Assembly: GCF_000238255.3 (NCBI RefSeq)
Contig: NZ_CP011039.1
Coordinates: forward strand, 2,157,001 to 2,221,000
Direction: 5' to 3'
Source of the DNA: Pseudoalteromonas spongiae UST010723-006
GTDB lineage: Bacteria; Pseudomonadota; Gammaproteobacteria; Enterobacterales; Alteromonadaceae
DNA: 64,000 nt
The position numbers and the translations under genes are program-made. Positions 8,603 through 18,101 of the stretch are shown here, in pieces. Each line of letters opens with the position of its first letter. Positions within the stretch are counted from its first letter, which is position 1. The notes under the pieces were generated by a model. That model ran no database searches and had not been told where the DNA came from. It was given only the letters and a program-made list of their open reading frames with translations.

Positions 8603-10183
8603 ATGAAAAAACAAAATCATATTCTCAACCCAGATACACCATTACTGCACCAAGATCACAGTAAACCAATCAGCCGTCGCGATTTTATCGCGCAGGGGTT
8701 TGCCGCAGGATTAGGCACGTTTTTTAGTGGTTCATTGTTTAGTTTATTCTCAAGCCCACTACAAGCACAAAGTACACTTTCCAGTGATTTAGAAGCGCTA
8801 AAGCAAAGTTGTGGTATTGCCACCTCTGGCGCTGGAAAAATTCCCTTTATTTGCTTTGATTTGGCCGGAGGCGCAAACATCGCTGGCTCAAATGTACTGG
8901 TTGGTGGACCCAACGGGCAAATGGATTTTTTATCGACTGAAGGTTACAGCAAACTCGGTTTACCGGGCGATATGATCCCACCAATCGCCAATGCGCAAAC
9001 TGGGTTAAGCGATTTTGTTAATAGTGAACTGGGATTGGCATTTCATTCAGACAGTCAATTTTTACAAGGCATACTTGAAAAAGTATCCGTGACTAATCGC
9101 GCCAATATTAATGGTGCGGTGATCCCAGCACGCTCTGAAAATGATACCGGCACTAACCCGCATAACCCAATGTTTGGCATAAACCGTGTTGGCGCCGATG
9201 GCTCACTGCTGAGTTTAGTCGGTTCTCGTAACTCCGACTCCGGAGCAAACTCTATGTCGCCCGATAGTTTATTTGATTCGGCCAAACGCCCTACCAAAAT
9301 AGATAGGCCCAGTGATGTTACAGGCCTTGTCGATACCGGTGATTTAGTTGGTTTACTTGACCAAAGTGATGCCGTTGCGGTGATGGAGTCCATTCAACGC
9401 ATTAGTGATATGAAGCTAAACAGCGTCAGTACTCAAATAAGCCGTGATGATGTTCTGAAAGACTTGGTACGCTGCGGTTACGTTAAAACCGCAGATATTA
9501 CTGACCGTTTTGGTAACCCAGACAACTTGAATCCGATGACAGATCCATTGATCACCGGTGACAATGCTATTTTTACTGCCGAAGAACTTAACCAAGATGG
9601 CGAGTTTAGAAAAACAGCTTCGATTATGAAATTAGTGCTTAACGGTTACGCCGGCGCAGGTACTATCACTATGGGTGGTTTTGATTACCACACTGGCGAT
9701 AGAGCGACCGGTGAAATTCGCGATTTACGTGCAGGGCGTTGTATGGGTGCATGCTTAGAATATGCCGCAAGACTTGGCGTGCCACTAATGATGTATGTGT
9801 ACAGTGATGGCTCTGTTGCCAGTAACGGTATGATAGATGATTCAGAATTTGGCCGCGGTAAAGGTGTTTGGACAGGCGACAACTCATCAACTTCAGCGTC
9901 GTTCTTCTTGGTCTATAACCCGCAAGGCACGCCACAGTTGTTAGGTGCAACACCAGAGCAACAAGCTAAGCGCCAACAAATTGGTTATATGCGTCGCGAT
10001 GCGTCAGTAGAAACGGCATCGGGACCTGCAGCCAACAATGTTAACTTACTGGTTGAAACTGTTATTCTCAATTACATGGCACTACATGGTGAGCAAGGCA
10101 ATTTTGCTAATTTATTCCCGATGCATGGCTTAGGTAACGCCAGATTAATGGACAGCTTAATTGCGTTTGAGCCGATTGCGTAA
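8603..10183 (+). CDS. Tat-exported DUF1501-like protein
   Basis: 526 residues. The N-terminus has a twin-arginine signal SRRDFIAQGF (Arg25-Arg26) followed by a hydrophobic stretch ending LQAQS, so the protein is exported folded, possibly with a cofactor. Conserved-looking blocks include FICFDLAGGANIAGSN, NPHNPMFGINR, GFDYHTGDRATGEIRD and YVYSDGSVASNG. The placement of His, Asp and Gly recalls DUF1501 proteins, distant relatives of the alkaline phosphatase/sulfatase fold. Such proteins are sometimes labelled GspF, but there are no membrane helices and no type II secretion motif, so I reject that name. It ends the right wing, 10 bases after the LamG gene. Activity is not known. Confidence 0.78.
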   Translation: MKKQNHILNPDTPLLHQDHSKPISRRDFIAQGFAAGLGTFFSGSLFSLFSSPLQAQSTLSSDLEALKQSCGIATSGAGKIPFICFDLAGGANIAGSNVLVGGPNGQMDFLSTEGYSKLGLPGDMIPPIANAQTGLSDFVNSELGLAFHSDSQFLQGILEKVSVTNRANINGAVIPARSENDTGTNPHNPMFGINRVGADGSLLSLVGSRNSDSGANSMSPDSLFDSAKRPTKIDRPSDVTGLVDTGDLVGLLDQSDAVAVMESIQRISDMKLNSVSTQISRDDVLKDLVRCGYVKTADITDRFGNPDNLNPMTDPLITGDNAIFTAEELNQDGEFRKTASIMKLVLNGYAGAGTITMGGFDYHTGDRATGEIRDLRAGRCMGACLEYAARLGVPLMMYVYSDGSVASNGMIDDSEFGRGKGVWTGDNSSTSASFFLVYNPQGTPQLLGATPEQQAKRQQIGYMRRDASVETASGPAANNVNLLVETVILNYMALHGEQGNFANLFPMHGLGNARLMDSLIAFEPIA

Positions 10184-10209
10184 TCACAAATGCACTCGGC
10201 GACGCCTCT

Positions 10210-11175
10210 TTAATGTGCTAACAAACCATTTGAAAAGTGCAGCTTGCGGTCTTTATCAATAATCAACGCCTCAAAGCTTGGCATTGAATTTATCAATGCC
10301 AAACCATCCTTTACACCCAGCACAAAAACGCTGGTCGACAGCGCGTCTGTCATCACACCTTGTTGACCGATAATCGATACACTTTGAACTTTAGCAGCTG
10401 AATGGCCAGTTTTTGGATCAATAATATGATGGTGACGTACGCCATCTTGAATAAAGTAACGTTCGTAATCGCCCGAGGTAGAAATTGCTTCATTTTCCAT
10501 CGGTAATTGAATGGCGTGTTTGCCTTTTTTACGCGGATCTTGAATGGCGAGTAACCACGGCCTGTCTCCGTGTTTGCCAAGTGCTTTGGTATCTCCACCC
10601 GCACTTACCAACGCCGAATCGATGCCCTGACTCTTTAAAATTGTAATGGCATTATCAACAGCGTAGCCTTTTGCAATACCACCTAAATCAATTTTCATGC
10701 CCTGCTGCTTAAAATGTACTGTTTGATTTTTGTCGTTTAGCTCAACTTGACGATAATCGATTAAGGCTTGGTTGGTGTCTCGCACCTGATTACTAGGTGA
10801 AATACGCTCGCGATAATTATATAAAAAGCCGACACTGGCAAAGGTAATATCGAATGCACCCTTGGTTTGTGCTGAAATTAGTTGGGCTTGTTTGATTAAT
10901 AGATATAACTCATTACTGATTTTAACTGGTTGGATTGCCGCATTTTTATTCACACGGTAAAGCTCACTGCTATTTATGTAGGGGCTCATTAGCTGATTAA
11001 TTCGTTCCATTTCATCAAAAACGGCCTTAATGGCGGCTTCACCATGGCTTTTATCATGATGCCAAAGTGTTATTTTGACTGATGTGCCCATAATTGCTTT
11101 TTCATCGGATTGCCATTCAGCGTAACAAAAAAGTGGGAAAATCAGTAATATGAGCAGTAACTTTCGCAAAACCAA
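10210..11175 (-). CDS. apbE: FAD:protein FMN transferase, ApbE family
   Basis: 321 residues with a signal peptide (about residues 1-19, LLLILLIFPLFCYA). ApbE hydrolyses FAD and transfers FMN to a Ser/Thr of periplasmic target proteins, using Mg2+. Family features visible are MGTSVKITLWH, the core MKIDLGGIAKGYAVD, SALVSAGGDTKALG, AISTSGDYERYF, HHIIDPKTGHSA and the metal-binding MTDALSTSVFVLG. It is convergent with the Tat protein gene (26 bases apart), so it is not in the right-wing operon, but the TlpA/DUF4266/DUF3570 set often has an ApbE nearby. No clear flavinylation motif (S/T-G-A-T type) was seen in the neighbours, so the client is unidentified. Confidence 0.92.
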   Translation of the reverse strand: MVLRKLLLILLIFPLFCYAEWQSDEKAIMGTSVKITLWHHDKSHGEAAIKAVFDEMERINQLMSPYINSSELYRVNKNAAIQPVKISNELYLLIKQAQLISAQTKGAFDITFASVGFLYNYRERISPSNQVRDTNQALIDYRQVELNDKNQTVHFKQQGMKIDLGGIAKGYAVDNAITILKSQGIDSALVSAGGDTKALGKHGDRPWLLAIQDPRKKGKHAIQLPMENEAISTSGDYERYFIQDGVRHHHIIDPKTGHSAAKVQSVSIIGQQGVMTDALSTSVFVLGVKDGLALINSMPSFEALIIDKDRKLHFSNGLLAH

Positions 11176-11318
11176 GCCTAAAATTTATAATTGAACAAAT
11201 TAGCGTTCTATTATGCTCAAATATTTGATAATGATAAACGTAATTCCTTTGATTTAGCTCTAACATGAGAAATAAAGACCAAGTATAATGGCGCCACTCG
11301 TTGATTAAGGTGCTTATA

Positions 11319-12170
11319 ATGATCGAAATTGATAGTAAGGTTCTTACTGATCTAGAATCTGGCTTTACGATTCCCCCAAAACCTGAATTACTGCAATTAC
11401 TGCAAACTGAATTAAATAGTGATTCGCCAGAACTTAACAATATTGCCAATATTGTGGCTGGTGATGTAGCCATTGCCGCTATGGTATTAAAGGTTATTAA
11501 CTCCCCTTATTACGGCCTTGCCAGAACAATAACCGACATTAAACAAGCGGTTATGTTTCTAGGTTTAGAAGGCATAACTAATTTAGTAACAGGCTTTTTA
11601 CTTGAAAAAGCGTTTGATCAAGACAAATGCTGCATTCGACTAGAACGTTTTTGGGATACCGCAAGCGAAATCGCAGCTATCTCAACCTTGATTGGTAAAA
11701 AACTTAAAGCAATAGTGCCAACTGAAAATTTGCATATGGTGGGGTTATTTCACGATGCCGGCATTCCTGCGATGGCGATGAACTACGCTAATTATGTTGA
11801 TGTACTGGAAGAGTCTAACCGCAATTACCATCTATCTCTTGTTGCACGTGAAGAAGCAGCGTACCGCACAAATCATGCGGTAATCGGTTACTTTTTGGCT
11901 ACCAGTTGGAACCTTCCAAAAAATATTTGCCAACTTATATTACGTCATCATGACGATGCGTATTTAGACACACCTACTTTTAGCCAAGACCAACTCACCT
12001 ACGCAACGCTGAAAATGGCTGAAGACATAGTACACGTAAATCGTCGCTTTGTGCATTCACCTGATTGGCCTGATATGCAAGAGAAAGTGTTAACCGTGCT
12101 CGACCTTGATGAAGAAGATTACCAAGATATAAAAGAAGATGCGGAAGAGCTTTTTCATAGCTTAGCCTAA
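11319..12170 (+). CDS. HDOD-domain protein
   Basis: 284 residues from ATG 11319 (AAGG 8 bases upstream). A TTG 18 bases earlier is in frame but less likely. The protein is essentially one HDOD domain (about residues 10-210): FTIPPKPELLQLL, NIANIVAGDVAIAAMVLKVINSPYYG and the helix around LFHDAGIPAMAMNY. HDOD is a catalytically degenerate HD-like domain used in signalling and regulation, often linked to stress, motility or cyclic-di-GMP circuits. No output domain such as EAL, GGDEF or a receiver is attached. It is transcribed alone, diverging from apbE. Its specific partner is not visible. Confidence 0.88.
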   Translation: MIEIDSKVLTDLESGFTIPPKPELLQLLQTELNSDSPELNNIANIVAGDVAIAAMVLKVINSPYYGLARTITDIKQAVMFLGLEGITNLVTGFLLEKAFDQDKCCIRLERFWDTASEIAAISTLIGKKLKAIVPTENLHMVGLFHDAGIPAMAMNYANYVDVLEESNRNYHLSLVAREEAAYRTNHAVIGYFLATSWNLPKNICQLILRHHDDAYLDTPTFSQDQLTYATLKMAEDIVHVNRRFVHSPDWPDMQEKVLTVLDLDEEDYQDIKEDAEELFHSLA

Positions 12171-12175
12171 GTTAT

Positions 12176-12376
12176 TTATTCATATTCCTCAATCCAAGCC
12201 ATTTGAATTGCTTCTAATATTCGCTCTCCACAATGGCTTGGGTCGTCATCGAAATCTTCTAACGCAAGCACCCAATCACGTAAGTCGGTAAACCTAATTT
12301 CACGTGGGTCAACGCTGGGGTGTTCATCAAGTAGCGCCAGCGCAATGTGCTGGGAGTCAATCCATTTTAATTGCAT
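12176..12376 (-). CDS. iscX: IscX/YfhJ iron-sulfur assembly protein
   Basis: 66 acidic residues with the IscX pattern: LKWIDSQHIALALLDEHPSVDPREIRFTDLRDWVLAL, then EDFDDDPSHCGERILEAIQMAWIEEY. IscX binds IscS and iron and tunes Fe-S cluster assembly. It usually ends the isc operon, but here it is on its own between an HDOD gene (convergent, 5 bases between stops) and a peptidase gene, with a terminator just upstream. The isc genes are not in the window, so the gene is displaced from its common context. Confidence 0.9.
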   Translation of the reverse strand: MQLKWIDSQHIALALLDEHPSVDPREIRFTDLRDWVLALEDFDDDPSHCGERILEAIQMAWIEEYE

Positions 12377-12390
12377 TGTGTTTGCCTCAT

Positions 12391-12417
12391 AAAAAAGGAG
12401 GCATACGCCTCCTTTTT
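12391..12417 (-). terminator. Rho-independent terminator of the S46 peptidase gene
   Basis: A perfect hairpin, AAAAAGGAGGC, loop ATAC, GCCTCCTTTTT, lies ~20 bases past the peptidase stop. It ends in a T run on both strands. It separates the peptidase gene from iscX. Confidence 0.85.
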
Positions 12418-12436
12418 AATTTAGTAGAAAGATTGT

Positions 12437-14596
12437 TTAACGCACAATCTTCATTTCATCTAGTAAATTCTGCGCGTTATCAACCTTATCCATAACCCAA
12501 AGCATATAACGTGAATCTACATGGATTGAACGATTTAAGTTTGCATCGTAATCCCAGTCACCAATGATACTTTCGTAAACACCGTCAAACAGTAAACCAA
12601 CAAGTTCTGCGTTACCGTTAAGCGTTGGTGAGCCTGAGTTACCACCAGTTGTATCAACATTTGACAAGAAGTTTACTGGTACTGTGTTCATACCACCTGT
12701 GTAATCACCGTAATGCTTTTGCTTGATTAAGTCGTTTTGCTTTTTCGGTGAGTTAAATGGTTCAACATCGGTATTTTTCGCAAGCAGACCTTCAAGTGAA
12801 GTAAACGGTGTTGCAACTAATCCGTCTTGCGGTGAGTAACCACCCACTGTACCGTAAGTTACACGTAATGTGCTGTTTGCATCTGCGTATACAGGCTTAT
12901 CAAGTGATTTGTTGTACGCAATAATCGCTTCCATTAATGCTGGGCGAGCCGCCTGCATTTTACCTACAAGCTCTTTATCTTGATCTTCAATTGACTTCAT
13001 TACACTGAAAATCGCTTTTGCGTATTTCACAAATGGGTCGTTACTTTGATCAAGCTGCGCAAGGTCTAAGTCCAGCATCCATAAACGGGCTTTTTCATCA
13101 GCTAGTTTAGAATTTGCATACATGTCATCTAACATGGCTGAATGCTTAGCTTTATTAAAGCCATTTTCTAGTGCCAAAGCGCTATCTACCTCAGTGATAC
13201 GCTCATTTGCTGGTAATGCAGCATATAGCTCTAAGAAGTGAAGTAGAATTGCTTTATCAACTGGCTCGGCATAACGACGGCTCATGCTCTTAAGACGCGC
13301 TTCGATACGCGGTAAGTCACGCTCTTGATAACCACTTTCGCGCTCTGCGTCTGGCTTTTGCTTTTCCACAGCTAAACGATACAACATACGTGCTGTTGAA
13401 ATCATTTGTGAGCGGTGAACATAGCCTAACATACGGTCGCGTTGGTTGTGCTTTTGCGACTCTGCAACAAGCGCTTCTAAATCAGCTAATACGTTACCGT
13501 ATTTTGCTTTGCGCTCGCTATCGCTGTTGATCCACGCTTGTAAATCTTGTTCAAATTGTTGCTTACGCGTATACATAGAACCTTTTTTGAAGCTCTCAAT
13601 CATTGAGCCATAGTTCTTGATGTAGTTATTGTAGCCAGCAATCGTGCTTTCGTATGCGATACGCTCTTGCGAACCTTCAGGTGCATTTTCTTCGATTAGC
13701 TCAACGTATTTAGAGTTATGCTTGCGCGCAAGTGGGTATGCCGTGTTAAAAACATAATCCACTTCAGGTGATACGCGGTAACGGTTAGTACGGCCTGGGT
13801 AGCCAGTCACCATCACAAAGTCACCTTCTTGCACGCCTTTAGCGCTCACGCTTAAAAATGAGTTAGATTCAAACGGTACGTTATCTTTTGAAAACTCGGC
13901 AGGTTTGCCATCTTTACCAACATACGCACGGTAGAATGCAAAATCACCTGTGTGACGCGGCCACATCCAGTTATCGATATCACCGCCGTATTTACCCACA
14001 CCCATTGCTGGCGTGTAAGCTAAACGCACGTCTTTAATTTCAAGCGATTTAATTAGGTAATACTCTAATCCACCGTGGAACGTATAAACATTACAACGGT
14101 AGCCTTTGTCTTCTTCACATTCAGCAACAAGTGCTTTACGGTTTGCATCAATGGCTTCGTAGCGCGCTTTGCCAGTAAGTGTTTCAGTGCCTTTTTTCAC
14201 GTTAGCCGTTACATCCGTCACTTCTTCAGTAACATACACACGTGAACCTGGCGCTGCAGGTAAATCTTCCGATGGTTTTTTTGCTAAAAAGCCATTTTCT
14301 AAAATGTTGTTATCAGTAGTTGAATTGTACTGAATAGAACCATAAGCACAGTGGTGGTTAGTAACTACCAAACCTTTTGGCGATACAAATGATGCTGTAC
14401 AACCGCCTAAGCTGATTACGGCATTCATTGGGAATTCGGTAAGCTTTGAGATTGACTTAGCGTCAATTGCTAAACCTTTTGATTTAAGAATATCTTCTAA
14501 TTCAGGTAATTGATGTGGTTGCCACATACCTTCGTCGGCAAATGCTGAGCCTGCAAAACTAAATGCAAGTGCAGCTGCGATCGCTTTAATGCGCAT
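12437..14596 (-). CDS. S46-family dipeptidyl-peptidase (DPP7-type)
   Basis: 719 residues, close to the usual S46 length, with a signal peptide (residues 1-20, AFSFAGSAFA). The chymotrypsin-like catalytic parts are visible: His in VVTNHHCAYG (residues 81/82) and Ser654 in TGGNSGSPTLNG. S46 enzymes trim dipeptides from the N-terminus of peptides in the periplasm. In the family, an Arg 18 residues after the Ser gives DPP11 acidic preference, while Gly there is found in DPP7, which prefers hydrophobic residues. Here the position is Gly (LLFDGVYE), so DPP7-like specificity is inferred. Monocistronic, with a terminator following. Confidence 0.93.
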   Translation of the reverse strand: MRIKAIAAALAFSFAGSAFADEGMWQPHQLPELEDILKSKGLAIDAKSISKLTEFPMNAVISLGGCTASFVSPKGLVVTNHHCAYGSIQYNSTTDNNILENGFLAKKPSEDLPAAPGSRVYVTEEVTDVTANVKKGTETLTGKARYEAIDANRKALVAECEEDKGYRCNVYTFHGGLEYYLIKSLEIKDVRLAYTPAMGVGKYGGDIDNWMWPRHTGDFAFYRAYVGKDGKPAEFSKDNVPFESNSFLSVSAKGVQEGDFVMVTGYPGRTNRYRVSPEVDYVFNTAYPLARKHNSKYVELIEENAPEGSQERIAYESTIAGYNNYIKNYGSMIESFKKGSMYTRKQQFEQDLQAWINSDSERKAKYGNVLADLEALVAESQKHNQRDRMLGYVHRSQMISTARMLYRLAVEKQKPDAERESGYQERDLPRIEARLKSMSRRYAEPVDKAILLHFLELYAALPANERITEVDSALALENGFNKAKHSAMLDDMYANSKLADEKARLWMLDLDLAQLDQSNDPFVKYAKAIFSVMKSIEDQDKELVGKMQAARPALMEAIIAYNKSLDKPVYADANSTLRVTYGTVGGYSPQDGLVATPFTSLEGLLAKNTDVEPFNSPKKQNDLIKQKHYGDYTGGMNTVPVNFLSNVDTTGGNSGSPTLNGNAELVGLLFDGVYESIIGDWDYDANLNRSIHVDSRYMLWVMDKVDNAQNLLDEMKIVR

Positions 14597-14734
14597 TTGT
14601 GCGTTTCCTTTTTATCAGTATTTTTTGTAATAATGTTACATTATCACTATGTCTTAAAGTCACTTCGCGAGTCAATATTTTGCGATGCAATCTTCACGAA
14701 TTTTGTAACGGTAAGTAAATGATTACGTACAAAT

Positions 14735-14763
14735 AAAAAAGCCGCGATAGACGCGGCTTTTAT
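14735..14763 (-). terminator. Terminator of the pepA-holC-valS operon
   Basis: AAAAAGCCGCG, loop ATAGA, CGCGGCTTTTT: a GC-rich stem with a T run, ~12 bases past the valS stop. Confidence 0.88.
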
Positions 14764-14775
14764 TAAGTTTAAAGA

Positions 14776-17622
14776 TTAAAGGCTTTCGATTTTAGCCTTT
14801 TGCTCTAGTAACTTGGCTTTCGCTTCACTGTATTCAGCAAGCTTTTCTTTCTCTTTAGCAAGTACTGCTTCCGGGGCATTATTAACAAACTTTTCGTTTG
14901 CTAACTTTCGCTCTACTTGCTCTAGGCCTTTTTGTGCTTTTTCAAGCTGCTTGCTAATACGTGCAAGTTCAGCTTCAACATCGATAAGACCCGCCATTGG
15001 AATAAGCACTTCTAAGCCACCGACTAACGCGGTAGCAGACGCTGGCGCTTCGTCAGTCTCAGCTAATACAGTTGTAGATTCTAATTTAGCTAGTGATGCT
15101 AAGAACTTTGCGTTTTCTTCAAGGCGACGCTTATCTTCATCACTTGCGTTTTTAAGCAGTACGTCTAGAGGCTTATTAGGGCTAATGTCCATTTCACCAC
15201 GGATGTTACGAATCGCAACGATAAACTGCTTAACCCACTCAAGATCCGCCATCGCTGATTCATCTACCTGCGATTCATCAAACTGAGGGAATGCCTGTAG
15301 CATAATGGTATCGGCGTTAATGTTTGCAAGAGGTGCAACACGTTGCCAGATTGTTTCAGTGATATATGGCGTTAATGGGTGCATTAAGCGCAGTAAGCCT
15401 TCAAGCACCGTTACTAGCGTGTTACGTGTGCCGCGTTGTTCTGCTTCATTACCTTTAAACAATACCGGCTTCGTTAGCTCAAGATACCAGTCACAGAATT
15501 GGTTCCAAGTGAACTCGTAAATGGTGCTTGCTGCTAAGTCAAAACGGTAGTTATCTAAATGATCAGTGAATGTTTTAACCGTGTTTTGGAATTGACCTAA
15601 GATCCAACGATCTGCAAGTGACTGCGTCATCTCGCCGCCATTAAAACCACAGTCTTTTTCTTCTGTGTGCATTAATACGTAGCGGCTCGCATTCCAAAGC
15701 TTGTTACAGAAGTTACGGTAACCTTCTAGACGGTTCATATCCCAGTTGATATCACGCCCTGTTGATGCCATTGCAGCAAGAGTAAAGCGCAGTGCATCAG
15801 TACCGTGTGCCTCAATGCCTTTTTCAAACGTTTTACGGGTGTTTTTCTCAATTTTTGCCGCCAGTTGTGGCTGCATCATGTTACCGGTACGCTTTTCTAC
15901 TAAACTTTCAAGGTCGATGCCATCAATCATATCGATTGGGTCAAGTACGTTACCTTTTGACTTAGACATCTTATCGCCGTTTTCATCGCGGATAAGGCCG
16001 GTTACGTAAACCGTTTTAAATGGCACTTGTGGTTTGCCATCTTCATCTTTGATGAAGTGCATGGTCATCATGATCATACGTGCAACCCAGAAGAAGATAA
16101 TATCAAAACCCGTTACCAGCACATCTGATGGGTGGAATACTTTTAAGTCTTCAGTTTGTGCAGGCCAACCTTGCGTAGAGAAGGTCCAAAGAGCCGATGA
16201 GAACCAAGTATCAAGTACGTCTTCATCTTGTGTAAGTGCAACATCCGCAGCGATGTTATTCTCGCTACGTACTTCTTCTTCGCTGCGACCAACATATACG
16301 TTACCCTCAGCATCGTACCATGCTGGAATACGGTGTCCCCACCAAAGCTGACGCGAAATACACCAATCTTGAATGTCGTTCATCCACGCGTTGTACATGT
16401 TTTCGTATTGCGCTGGTACAAACTTAATGTCGCCGTTAGCAACTGCTTGTTTTGCAGGCTCTGCCAGTGGTGCAACACGCACATACCATTGGTCTGTAAG
16501 AAGTGGCTCAATAACCACACCTGAACGGTCACCGTATGGTACTGTTAAGCTGTGATCTTCAATTTTCTCTAGTAAACCAAGCTCTTCAAACTCAGCCACA
16601 ATCGCTTTACGCGCATCAAAGCGGTCAAGACCGTGGAAACGCTCTGGAATTGGTGCGTCGATTTCTTGCGGCTTGCCATCAAATGTATAACCTTCACCCG
16701 CAGTTAATACCGCAGCGTCTTTGTTAAACACATTGATCATCGGTAGTTGCTGACGCTTACCTACTTCGTTATCGTTAAAGTCGTGCGCAGGAGTAATTTT
16801 TACACAGCCTGTGCCTTTTTCCATATCGGCGTGTTCATCGGCAACAATTGGAATGCGACGATTTACAATTGGTAGAATTACTTCTTTACCAATCAAGTCT
16901 TGATAGCGCTCGTCATTTGGGTTTACTGCAACACCCGTGTCACCTAACATGGTTTCAGGACGCGTTGTCGCAACTACGATGTAGTCTTTACCATCTTGCG
17001 TTGTTAGGCCATCAGCCAGTGGATAACGCAGGTTCCACATATGACCTTGCTTGTCTTTGTTTTCAACTTCTAAATCTGAAATTGCCGTGTGTAACTTTGG
17101 ATCCCAGTTTACAAGACGCTTACCACGGTAAATTAAATCTTCTTTGTGAAGACGAACAAATACTTCTTTAACCGCTTCTGAAAGACCTTCGTCCATCGTA
17201 AAGCGTTCGCGATCCCAATCTACAGACGCGCCTAGTCGACGTAACTGCTTGGTAATAGTACCGCCAGATTCATTTTTCCACTGCCAAATACGGTCGATGA
17301 AGTTATCACGGCCAAGCTCGTGACGTGTTTTACCTTCTTCAGCTGCAAGCTTACGCTCTACAACCATTTGCGTTGCGATACCTGCGTGGTCAGTACCAAC
17401 CTGCCAAAGGGTGTTATTGCCCTGCATACGCTTAAAACGTGTCAGCGTATCCATGATGGTATCTTGGAAGGCGTGGCCCATGTGCAAGCTACCTGTGACA
17501 TTTGGCGGTGGGATCATAATTGAATACGCGTCACCTTTACCTGACGGTTTAAAGTAGCCTTTCTCTTCCCAGCCTTGATATAACGACTGTTCAATATCTT
17601 GTGGATTATAGGTTTTATCCAT
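14776..17622 (-). CDS. valS: Valyl-tRNA synthetase
   Basis: 948 residues, the normal length for a class Ia ValRS. It charges tRNA-Val in the cytoplasm. Visible signatures are the HIGH motif in [15 protein letters not shown] (about residues 38-52), the editing domain with [17 protein letters not shown], and KMSKS near residue 551 ([13 protein letters not shown]). The C-terminal coiled-coil arm is rich in Lys, Glu and Ala ([27 protein letters not shown]). It is the last gene of pepA-holC-valS, 17 bases after holC, an order also found in other gammaproteobacteria. Several long frames on the opposite strand are shadows. Confidence 0.98.
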   Translation of the reverse strand: MDKTYNPQDIEQSLYQGWEEKGYFKPSGKGDAYSIMIPPPNVTGSLHMGHAFQDTIMDTLTRFKRMQGNNTLWQVGTDHAGIATQMVVERKLAAEEGKTRHELGRDNFIDRIWQWKNESGGTITKQLRRLGASVDWDRERFTMDEGLSEAVKEVFVRLHKEDLIYRGKRLVNWDPKLHTAISDLEVENKDKQGHMWNLRYPLADGLTTQDGKDYIVVATTRPETMLGDTGVAVNPNDERYQDLIGKEVILPIVNRRIPIVADEHADMEKGTGCVKITPAHDFNDNEVGKRQQLPMINVFNKDAAVLTAGEGYTFDGKPQEIDAPIPERFHGLDRFDARKAIVAEFEELGLLEKIEDHSLTVPYGDRSGVVIEPLLTDQWYVRVAPLAEPAKQAVANGDIKFVPAQYENMYNAWMNDIQDWCISRQLWWGHRIPAWYDAEGNVYVGRSEEEVRSENNIAADVALTQDEDVLDTWFSSALWTFSTQGWPAQTEDLKVFHPSDVLVTGFDIIFFWVARMIMMTMHFIKDEDGKPQVPFKTVYVTGLIRDENGDKMSKSKGNVLDPIDMIDGIDLESLVEKRTGNMMQPQLAAKIEKNTRKTFEKGIEAHGTDALRFTLAAMASTGRDINWDMNRLEGYRNFCNKLWNASRYVLMHTEEKDCGFNGGEMTQSLADRWILGQFQNTVKTFTDHLDNYRFDLAASTIYEFTWNQFCDWYLELTKPVLFKGNEAEQRGTRNTLVTVLEGLLRLMHPLTPYITETIWQRVAPLANINADTIMLQAFPQFDESQVDESAMADLEWVKQFIVAIRNIRGEMDISPNKPLDVLLKNASDEDKRRLEENAKFLASLAKLESTTVLAETDEAPASATALVGGLEVLIPMAGLIDVEAELARISKQLEKAQKGLEQVERKLANEKFVNNAPEAVLAKEKEKLAEYSEAKAKLLEQKAKIESL

Positions 17623-17639
17623 TGCACAGAACCTTAATA

Positions 17640-18080
17640 CTAAATCTCTATCTCTTGTGTCGACAAATGCGCCCCTAGTTGACGCATTACTTTGTAGCGT
17701 TCACGCGCTACGCCTTTTAATTGTTCATCAGCAGGTACAAAATCATATACCTCTGAAAAGCGACGAATAAAATCGGGCACCGTTTTGGCCAGATTTATTA
17801 TCACTTTGCGATTTGCCACTGGCGCTGACTCGCCAATTTCAACAGGTGATCCTGCTTGTGGTCCCTCGCCTTGCAGATTGTGTGGAACAAAGCTATCTAC
17901 TTCGAATTGCCACAGGTGCTCATCTATTACATGTGCATCCTCTTGATTATCTACAAGAATAAATACTTTTTTTCCCTGTCGGTAACAATCTGCAGCTAGC
18001 CTTGCCGCTAGATCAAAATGAGCCGGAATGGAATTTACCGGCTCATTTAGTTGTTTTAGAACGTAAAATACTGCGTTCAT
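17640..18080 (-). CDS. holC: DNA polymerase III chi subunit
   Basis: 146 residues matching HolC: an N-terminal NAVFYVLKQ strand, the helix [43 protein letters not shown] and the C-terminal [28 protein letters not shown]. Chi joins psi (HolD) in the clamp-loader complex and links it to single-strand binding protein. The context, between pepA (21-base gap) and valS (17-base gap), is the conserved one and confirms the call. Confidence 0.95.
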   Translation of the reverse strand: MNAVFYVLKQLNEPVNSIPAHFDLAARLAADCYRQGKKVFILVDNQEDAHVIDEHLWQFEVDSFVPHNLQGEGPQAGSPVEIGESAPVANRKVIINLAKTVPDFIRRFSEVYDFVPADEQLKGVARERYKVMRQLGAHLSTQEIEI

Positions 18081-18101
18081 TAAACTGCCTCTAGAATCAC
18101 T

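Noticed and set aside
8603..10183. Labelling the Tat protein as general secretion protein GspF
   Set aside because: No membrane helices and no type II secretion neighbours; a twin-arginine signal and a soluble fold are seen instead.
14813..17523. Many plus-strand frames up to 157 residues
   Set aside because: All are antisense to valS; the residues are repetitive (Ser/Ala/Leu-rich) and have no ribosome sites of note.
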